A DNA stretch of 12,670 nt from Alphaproteobacteria bacterium (GTDB taxonomy: Bacteria > Pseudomonadota > Alphaproteobacteria > Puniceispirillales > Puniceispirillaceae), in NCBI GenBank assembly GCA_011525265.1, contig WTHV01000155.1, positions 9,465 to 22,134 of the forward strand, given 5' to 3'. Under the pieces are notes generated by a model. That model saw only the letters and a list, made by a program, of their open reading frames with translations. It had not been told where the DNA came from and did no database searches. A program made the translations under genes and the position numbers. Positions 7,025 through 12,670 of the stretch are shown here, piece by piece. Each line of letters starts with the position of its first letter. Position 1 is the stretch's first letter.

Positions 7025-8143
7025 TCATCGTGACGATGAAATGAAGAAATCCTCGTCCTCTACATCATTGCTTAAAGCCATCGCATTCACAAGGCCAAGT
7101 GCGATAAATACCGTCAGCATAGCCGTTCCACCATAAGATATGAGTGGCAAAGGCACGCCCACAACAGGTACGATTCCCGTTACCATTGCGACATTTACAA
7201 AGACATAGAGGAACAACATACCGCTGATACCGGCACAAACAAGCCTGCCAAAACGATGTTGAATACGAAAGCTGAGGCGCATAATAGAGAAGAAGATCAT
7301 GAAATAGACAACTAAAATAGCCAAATTACCAATAAGACCAAATTCTTCGCCAATCATGGTGAAAACAAAATCTGTTTGTTTTTCTGGCAAGTAATTTAGC
7401 TGGCTTTGCGATCCCATTAAAAACCCTTTGCCAAAAATCCCACCTGATCCTAGCGCGATTTTTGACTGCATGATTTGAAACCCTGCCCCAAGCAAATCAT
7501 CACCAGGGTTAAAGAAAGTCAAAACCCGCTGCTTTTGATACTCATAGAGATTTGTCCATAAGACAGGTAAGGCTGCCATAAATACCACGAACATCGCGCT
7601 GACATAGCGAAACGGAATGCCCGCACAAAAAATAACAATAAGCCCCCCCATCAGAAGCATTAATGATGTGCCAAGGTCTGGCTGAATCAAAACCAATGCC
7701 GTTGGCACTGCGACAATGGCAAAGGCAGGAATATAAGGTAAAAAGCTATTTAATTGTTCAGGTGTTCTTGCTGAGAAATAGCGCGCTAATGCTAGGATAA
7801 CTGCGAGCTTTGCAGGCTCTGAGGGCTGAAAATTCAATGGCCCTATTGCAATCCACCTCGTCGCGCCTTGCCCAAAGCCAATCGCTTGCAAGGCAATCAG
7901 GACAATCAAGGCCCCTGCATAAATAAGATAAGATGATTTAAAGATAACCCGCACAGGTACAAGCAAGATGCCTATCATCAAAATAGTACCAAAGGCCGCC
8001 CGTATTAAATGACGTTCAGCCCATGGGCTCCATGAGCCTTGGGACGCTGAGAATAAAGCCAAAGACCCCACAAGAGATAAAATCATCACACAAGCAATGG
8101 TCAGCCACGGCAAAGATACTAATCGTGTTAAGATAACCCGCAT
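7025..8143 (-). CDS. rodA: rod-shape peptidoglycan glycosyltransferase RodA
   Basis: Polytopic inner-membrane SEDS protein that polymerizes lipid II into glycan strands during side-wall growth, acting as a pair with PBP2. The 372 residues match E. coli RodA (370). Conserved features are GATRWIAIGPLNFQPSEPAKLA (split across residues 93-114), LIQPDLGTS (152-160), the catalytic-site Asp258 in TDFVFTMIGEEFG, and PLISYGGTAM near the C-terminus. Hydrophobic segments run through the whole chain. The start codon shares one base with the mrdA stop (TAATG), and AAGGG in the last mrdA codons supplies a binding site 6 bases before the ATG, so the two should be translated together. RodA rather than FtsW is favoured by the partnership with PBP2 and MreBCD. 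The C-terminal DVEDEDFF is an acidic tail. Confidence 0.97.
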   Translation of the reverse strand: MRVILTRLVSLPWLTIACVMILSLVGSLALFSASQGSWSPWAERHLIRAAFGTILMIGILLVPVRVIFKSSYLIYAGALIVLIALQAIGFGQGATRWIAIGPLNFQPSEPAKLAVILALARYFSARTPEQLNSFLPYIPAFAIVAVPTALVLIQPDLGTSLMLLMGGLIVIFCAGIPFRYVSAMFVVFMAALPVLWTNLYEYQKQRVLTFFNPGDDLLGAGFQIMQSKIALGSGGIFGKGFLMGSQSQLNYLPEKQTDFVFTMIGEEFGLIGNLAILVVYFMIFFSIMRLSFRIQHRFGRLVCAGISGMLFLYVFVNVAMVTGIVPVVGVPLPLISYGGTAMLTVFIALGLVNAMALSNDVEDEDFFISSSR

Positions 8144-10095
8144 TATACACCCTTTACCTTAATTGTTTGTGCCAGAATATCTCGTGCAATTGGCGCGGCC
8201 ATGGATGAGCCACTGCCCCCATGCTCCACCACCACCACAGCCGCATAGCGTGGATTTTTGCGCGGCGCATAGGCAACAAATAACGCATGATCGCGTTCTT
8301 TCCATGGGCGGTCAATATTATCAATAATGCCTGCTTCACGTTGCTCTTTGGTAATACGTTTCACCTGAACCGTGCCTGTTTTGCCTGCCAAGCCATAGTC
8401 ATCAAGGTCATAGCGCCTCGCTGTACCAAGCACGCCGTTTAGCACATTTTCCATACCTGTCTTAACAATACGCAACACAGATTTTGAAATATTTAATGGG
8501 GCAAATTCAGTCTCCTGCCCCTCAGCCGCCATCAGGCGCGGCACAACTGCCTTATCACCATTGGCAAGCCGTGCTGTCATAACCGCAAGCTGCATTGGCG
8601 TTGTCAGTACAAAGCCCTGACCAATGCCTGCCACAATCGTCTCACCTGGTGTCCAGACGGTACCGCGATTTTCCTTTTTCCAATCACGATTTGGCATAAT
8701 CCCTAATTTTTCAAACGGTAAATCAAGCCCTGATGGCAAGCCAAGCCCTAAGCGCTTTGCCATATCATGAATGCGATTAATCCCTACCTTGAGCGCGATA
8801 TCATAAAAGAACACATCGCAAGACCGCTCCAAAGCTTGTTTTACATTCACCAATTGATGACCATCATCGAACCAACAGTGGAATTTACGGTCACCATATT
8901 CCATATGCCCTTCACATTTCACGCGCGTTGATGAGGTAATAACACCTGCCTCAAGCGCCGCTGCTGCGACCACCATCTTGAAAGTCGACCCCGGCGCATA
9001 AAGACCTGAAATAGCTCTATTTAACAAAGGCGTGCGGGGATGAGAGCTAAGGCGCTTCCAATCTCGGGTTAGGAGTCTTTCTGAGAATTGATTAGGATCA
9101 TAAGAGGGCGCTGAGACCATTGAAATCACATCACCATTACGAATATCCATCACAATAGCAGCACCAGATTCCCCAGGTACAAACCGTTCTTTTTCATCTT
9201 TTAGAACCAGATTATCACCTGCGGCGAAATGAGAGCGAATTTCGTCATTTGTTGTCAAAGCTGCTTGGATATCAGCGGTGTTCGTGACGATATCATTACG
9301 CCCTTTGCGCAGCCGCTCATAGGCATAAGCCTGAATTTCCATATTCAAGGTCAGCTTGGCATCATCCCCTTGTTGTGGCTTTTTATCATTGATAATTCGC
9401 ACAGCCTTGCCACGTGCATTAATCTCAATACGGTCAAGACCCGGCGCACCGCGTAAATTCTGCTCTAGCGCATATTCCACCCCAACCTTACCTGTGCGGA
9501 TATAGGGCAAGCGGCTCCAGCGTGGCTCATTATCACGCTCTTTTGGCGTTACAGGTGACACATAGCCAGTAATATGCCCTGTTAGGTGGGCTTGCGGATA
9601 AATGCGGCGATAGCGCTTGGAAAATGAGACGCCATTTAACACAGGGCTTCGCACCGCAAGGCGTGATAGATCGCGCTGTGTCAGCTCATCCTTAACAGTC
9701 ACAGGCATGAATTTTGGCTGAGACTCTGCCTTCTTCAAAATAGCAATCATCTCCTCATCGGGCAGATCAATCAGCATCGATAAACGCACAAGGGTTTGCT
9801 TCAAATTCCCTGAATTTAGCGGGGTGATAGACAAGGAATAGGTCTCAGTATTACCTGCCAAAAGACGGCCCTGCTCATCAAAAATACGACCCCGTGCAGG
9901 CGTCACTGACCGGCTGTTAAATTGATTAGAATCTGAGAGCTTACGCCAGCCTTCATTTTGTGAAATCTGCAATTGGTATAAGCGCCCTGCCAAAAGCAGA
10001 CCTAGCAGGCTTTGACCGCCCGCAATCACAAAGTTCCTGCGCCCCATACGTTGCAGAAGTTCTTTTTTTAATTTGCGCTTATTCCGAATAACCAT
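8143..10095 (-). CDS. mrdA: penicillin-binding protein 2 (peptidoglycan transpeptidase)
   Basis: Class B penicillin-binding protein that crosslinks side-wall peptidoglycan and activates RodA. It is a bitopic membrane protein with a short basic cytoplasmic tail, one membrane helix at about residues 21-40 (NFVIAGGQSLLGLLLAG) and a periplasmic body. The non-catalytic pedestal contains VTPARGRIFDEQGRLLAGN (64-82) and HLTGHITGYVS. The transpeptidase motifs are complete: STFK with nucleophile Ser370 and Lys373, SCD at 425-427 (the SxN-equivalent, SxD in PBP2), and KTG at 572-574. At 650 residues it is slightly longer than E. coli PBP2 (633), partly through an extra hydrophilic stretch around 264-309. 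The ATG at 10095 follows the mreD stop by 11 bases with AGGA upstream; a later ATG at residue 17 is possible but would remove most of the cytoplasmic tail. It overlaps rodA by one base. Confidence 0.97.
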   Translation of the reverse strand: MVIRNKRKLKKELLQRMGRRNFVIAGGQSLLGLLLAGRLYQLQISQNEGWRKLSDSNQFNSRSVTPARGRIFDEQGRLLAGNTETYSLSITPLNSGNLKQTLVRLSMLIDLPDEEMIAILKKAESQPKFMPVTVKDELTQRDLSRLAVRSPVLNGVSFSKRYRRIYPQAHLTGHITGYVSPVTPKERDNEPRWSRLPYIRTGKVGVEYALEQNLRGAPGLDRIEINARGKAVRIINDKKPQQGDDAKLTLNMEIQAYAYERLRKGRNDIVTNTADIQAALTTNDEIRSHFAAGDNLVLKDEKERFVPGESGAAIVMDIRNGDVISMVSAPSYDPNQFSERLLTRDWKRLSSHPRTPLLNRAISGLYAPGSTFKMVVAAAALEAGVITSSTRVKCEGHMEYGDRKFHCWFDDGHQLVNVKQALERSCDVFFYDIALKVGINRIHDMAKRLGLGLPSGLDLPFEKLGIMPNRDWKKENRGTVWTPGETIVAGIGQGFVLTTPMQLAVMTARLANGDKAVVPRLMAAEGQETEFAPLNISKSVLRIVKTGMENVLNGVLGTARRYDLDDYGLAGKTGTVQVKRITKEQREAGIIDNIDRPWKERDHALFVAYAPRKNPRYAAVVVVEHGGSGSSMAAPIARDILAQTIKVKGV

Positions 10096-10106
10096 CTATC
10101 GCAATC

Positions 10107-10640
10107 CTAGCGTTCTGCAGATTCGACGAAAATTTGTGCGAGCCGCATGATCACGACATGAATAAAAGGATAGAGCAAAATTGTGATACCAATTTGGAAC
10201 AATAATCCTTGTAAATTCATCAAAGACCAATGCCATATCATAAAGGTCACTACCTCTATCGAGACCATGATCAGTATGGCCACGACAAACCCTTGCCATA
10301 TCTCCAAAAATTCCTTTTGTTCTGGAAAATTTATCAGTCGCTTAATGATAAGTAAGCTGACCAATATGGCGAAAGTTTGACTGTTATAGAGAGACGTTGC
10401 AAAAATATCATGAAGCACCGTTATGATAAAGACACTCAATAACGGCAAAGCCACAGGATAAAATAGCACCAGCACATAGAAAATGGCGAAAGTCACAAAA
10501 GGTGTGGCGTGCAAAAATAAATCAAGCGTGGCAATCGCATCTTCAAATAGCAACATCCCAAATAGGCTAACCGCAACGATCACCTGAAGCGATAAATATG
10601 ACTTTAAACGTGCCTTTTGGAAGTAGACTTCATAGCTCAT
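10107..10640 (-). CDS. mreD: rod shape-determining protein MreD
   Basis: Small integral inner-membrane protein of the elongasome that bridges MreC, RodA and PBP2 in the cell-shape complex. The 177 residues are mostly hydrophobic, with about five membrane segments and charged residues grouped in short loops (for example KRLINFPEQKEF in the middle). MreD is poorly conserved, so much of the identification rests on size, hydrophobicity and position between mreC and mrdA, the canonical order. The ATG overlaps the mreC stop as ATGA (10637-10640) and has only a weak binding site of its own, implying coupling to mreC translation. No catalytic motif is expected. Confidence 0.93.
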   Translation of the reverse strand: MSYEVYFQKARLKSYLSLQVIVAVSLFGMLLFEDAIATLDLFLHATPFVTFAIFYVLVLFYPVALPLLSVFIITVLHDIFATSLYNSQTFAILVSLLIIKRLINFPEQKEFLEIWQGFVVAILIMVSIEVVTFMIWHWSLMNLQGLLFQIGITILLYPFIHVVIMRLAQIFVESAER

Positions 10641-11563
10641 TGCAACAATTCCGATGCATTGACCCCTTCAAGTAAGCGGCCTTGCGCTTCGGCTGGCAAG
10701 GGGGCAAAAAATGATTCTAAATCATCATAATTAAAGCCGATATTATCAGTCTTATCAGCCCGTGTGAGTACAGAGACAAAGCTAAGCTGACCAAAAGCCA
10801 CAGATGGCTCGATAATCACATCATCTTCTTGAACCTGCGCCACACGCCCCACGGGTATGCCGGGCGGCAAAATGCCGCCATGACCTGATGTTAAGACAAG
10901 CTCGCCTTCTTGCGGCATGGCCTCAAGCGGCAAGAAATCTAAAGATAATGATTTCGCATTCTGACCAAGCACAAGACCAGGCCAGCTAGATGATGACAAT
11001 AATACGGGCACTTTGGAATTCACATCTGTAATCAACAGCACCCGCGCATATTTGCGCCCCACCTCAATCACATAGCCAACAAGCCCATTGGCATTGACCA
11101 CCGCATTGCCTCTGGCAACAGCAGAGGTATCATCAATATCAATCAAAAGACTATGGGCGAAACTACCCCCCGGCGCTGATATGGCGCGTGCGGTTATGGG
11201 CTTAAGGTCTGTTGTTGAAGCGGCGCCAAGAGCTGTTTTCAGCTGCCTGTTTTCGCTCTCTAATATCTCAGCACGTCTTTGCCAACGCTTCAAACGCTCA
11301 TTCTCTGCGCGAAGACGGACATTTTCCGCACGAAAAGAAGCCAATGTGCGCATACCGCTTGCCATGGTATCAAAAGCGCGAACAGGGGCTGCCACAACAT
11401 CATAGAGCGGTGCTACAATTTCAGAGATTGTCGTCTTTGTTGCTCGTACCGTATAAAGGTCAATCTTCCCAATGAAAATCAAGAAGAAGCTTACCACAAG
11501 CAAGGTCAGCTGTAATGACAGCCGTGACATTCCACTTTTTTGAGAGGACCCACGGCGAGCCAT
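10637..11563 (-). CDS. mreC: rod shape-determining protein MreC
   Basis: Bitopic protein that links cytoplasmic MreB filaments to the periplasmic wall synthases and activates PBP2. The 308 residues start with a basic tail, then a membrane helix at about 16-32 (SLQLTLLVVSFFLIFIG). A coiled coil runs at about 75-113, rich in RAEN and LESENRQLK repeats, through which MreC dimerizes. The periplasmic beta domains contain GLVGYVIEVGRKYARVLLITD (split across 160-180) and the family motif LTSGHGGILPPGIPVGRV (224-241). It is shorter than E. coli MreC (367) but normal for alphaproteobacteria as I recall them. Its ATG lies five bases after the mreB stop, with no strong binding site, so reinitiation from mreB is likely. 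The gene overlaps mreD by four bases. Confidence 0.96.
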   Translation of the reverse strand: MARRGSSQKSGMSRLSLQLTLLVVSFFLIFIGKIDLYTVRATKTTISEIVAPLYDVVAAPVRAFDTMASGMRTLASFRAENVRLRAENERLKRWQRRAEILESENRQLKTALGAASTTDLKPITARAISAPGGSFAHSLLIDIDDTSAVARGNAVVNANGLVGYVIEVGRKYARVLLITDVNSKVPVLLSSSSWPGLVLGQNAKSLSLDFLPLEAMPQEGELVLTSGHGGILPPGIPVGRVAQVQEDDVIIEPSVAFGQLSFVSVLTRADKTDNIGFNYDDLESFFAPLPAEAQGRLLEGVNASELLQ

Positions 11564-11568
11564 TGGTA

Positions 11569-12606
11569 TTATGCCCCAATCAAGACGTGGCGCAGAGTCT
11601 TTAATTCTTCAAGACAACGGCCTGTCCCAAGAACAACACATGAGAGTGGATCTTCTGCAATGGAAATAGGCAGGCCTGTTGCCTCACGAAGCACCGTGTC
11701 AATCTCACGAAGCATCGCCCCGCCACCTGTTAGCACAATACCTTTTTCAACGATATCAGCTGCCAGTTCTGGTGGAGCCTGCTCAAGTGCCATTTTAACG
11801 CCTTCTACAATTTGACGCATCGGGTCAGAGATAGCTTCTGCCACCTGAATTTCTGTCATGTTGATTTCTTTTGGCACACCGTTCACAAGATCGCGGCCAC
11901 GCACTTCAGCCTTCTTGTTGTTACCCTTATCAGGGCGCTTTGCGATACCAATTGTCTTCTTGATACGCTCGGCTGTTGCCTCACCAATCAGAAGATTATG
12001 CGTGCGACGTAAATAGGCGATAATAGATTCATCCAACTTATCACCACCCACGCGCACTGAGTGGGCATAAACAATATTACCAAGTGACAAAATAGCCACC
12101 TCAGTTGTGCCACCGCCAATATCAACAACCATAGAGCCTGATGGCTCTGTCACAGGCAGTGAGGCACCAATGGCAGCTGCCATAGGTTCTTCAATCAAAA
12201 AGACCCGGCGCGCGCCTGCTGCCTCAGCTGATTCCTGAATAGCGCGTCGCTCAACAGCTGTTGAGCCTGACGGTACACAAATAATGATTTGTGGGCTTGC
12301 GATGGAAAAGCGCCCATTCACTTTGCGAATAAAGTGCTTAATCATTTCCTCGGCGACTTCAAAATCAGCAATCACACCATCTGCCATTGGGCGGATAGCT
12401 CTGATATTGCCAGGTGTCTTACCAAGCATCACTTTGGCTTCTTCACCAACGGCCAAAACGTGTGTTTTACCACGCACTTCAGCCATTGCCACAACAGAAG
12501 GCTCATTGAGCACGATGCCTTTTCCCTTGACGTAAACAAGCGTATTTGCTGTCCCTAGGTCGATGCCAATATCAGCTGATAAAAAACCGAAAAGTGAGCC
12601 TAACAT
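11569..12606 (-). CDS. mreB: rod shape-determining actin homologue MreB
   Basis: Bacterial actin that forms membrane-bound antiparallel filaments and steers side-wall peptidoglycan synthesis. The 345 residues match the family (E. coli 347). The hydrophobic N-terminus MLGSLFGFLS is the expected membrane-binding element. ATP-site motifs are DIGIDLGTANTLVY (phosphate 1, 12-25), IEEPMAAAIGA with the putative catalytic Glu140, VVDIGGGTTEVAILS (phosphate 2, about 160-174) and GIVLTGGGAMLREID (adenosine motif, 289-303). All look intact. The ATG at 12606 leaves 31 bases before a strong hairpin, and the binding site is modest (GGGA about 9 bases upstream). It is the first gene of the mreB-mreC-mreD-mrdA-rodA-bacA run. 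mreB is often transcribed alone as well as with mreCD in other bacteria; no terminator after mreB is seen here. Confidence 0.98.
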   Translation of the reverse strand: MLGSLFGFLSADIGIDLGTANTLVYVKGKGIVLNEPSVVAMAEVRGKTHVLAVGEEAKVMLGKTPGNIRAIRPMADGVIADFEVAEEMIKHFIRKVNGRFSIASPQIIICVPSGSTAVERRAIQESAEAAGARRVFLIEEPMAAAIGASLPVTEPSGSMVVDIGGGTTEVAILSLGNIVYAHSVRVGGDKLDESIIAYLRRTHNLLIGEATAERIKKTIGIAKRPDKGNNKKAEVRGRDLVNGVPKEINMTEIQVAEAISDPMRQIVEGVKMALEQAPPELAADIVEKGIVLTGGGAMLREIDTVLREATGLPISIAEDPLSCVVLGTGRCLEELKTLRHVLIGA

Positions 12607-12637
12607 TCTATATGTCCCGAAGTATTAAAAGTTTTAA

Positions 12638-12665
12638 AAAATGGCCGCGAAAGAGCGGCCATTTT
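12638..12665. terminator. strong hairpin upstream of mreB, bidirectional intrinsic terminator
   Basis: AAAATGGCCGC (12638-12648) pairs with GCGGCCATTTT (12655-12665) around a 6-base loop: 11 base pairs, perfect, with a GC-rich core. Read on the minus strand it ends in a run of six T; read on plus it ends in TTTTATTAT. It most likely ends a gene lying to the right of the window and insulates the mre operon. The minus-strand mreB promoter must then lie within or very near it, or further right; I could not place it. Confidence 0.75.
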
Positions 12666-12670
12666 ATTAT

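Overview
The window is a stretch of bacterial chromosome, most likely from an alphaproteobacterium. I infer this from the gene set and protein style: a Gram-negative HldE, an SbmA/BacA transporter, and mreBCD-mrdA-rodA in that order. Base composition looks near-balanced by eye. A marine SAR116-like lineage is possible, but I cannot establish it without a search. Nearly all of the DNA is coding. I see no rRNA, tRNA, insertion sequence, CRISPR array, phage gene or other mobile element.

Layout, left to right. (1) 1-737, minus strand: the first 245 codons of a catalase-peroxidase, katG, cut by the window edge. (2) 738-949: a non-coding gap with a hairpin downstream of glmS and an 18-bp palindrome upstream of katG. 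(3) 950-2770, minus: glmS. (4) 2771-2916: a divergent control region with a near-consensus sigma70-type promoter for glmU, whose predicted transcript starts at or one base before the ATG (a candidate leaderless mRNA). (5) 2917-4263, plus: glmU. (6) 4288-5727, plus: hldE, preceded by a five-codon mini-ORF that owns the good ribosome binding site. (7) 5750-12606, minus: mreB-mreC-mreD-mrdA-rodA-bacA, a compact operon with overlapping or nearly touching genes, transcribed from the right edge towards hldE. (8) 12638-12665: a strong hairpin just upstream of mreB.

Functionally, all but katG is envelope biosynthesis. GlmS and GlmU make UDP-GlcNAc, the shared precursor of peptidoglycan and lipid A. 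HldE makes ADP-heptose precursor for the lipopolysaccharide core. MreB, MreC, MreD, PBP2 and RodA form the elongasome that inserts peptidoglycan along the side wall. BacA is an inner-membrane peptide transporter that in alphaproteobacteria is also tied to lipid A very-long-chain fatty acids. KatG is an unrelated oxidative-stress enzyme.

I did not find a convincing new system. The observations most worth checking are regulatory: the candidate leaderless glmU mRNA, the mini-ORF in front of hldE, a terminator-like nested inverted repeat inside the 3' end of hldE, bacA attached to the elongasome operon, an apparent extra segment of about 45 residues in PBP2, and the palindrome upstream of katG.
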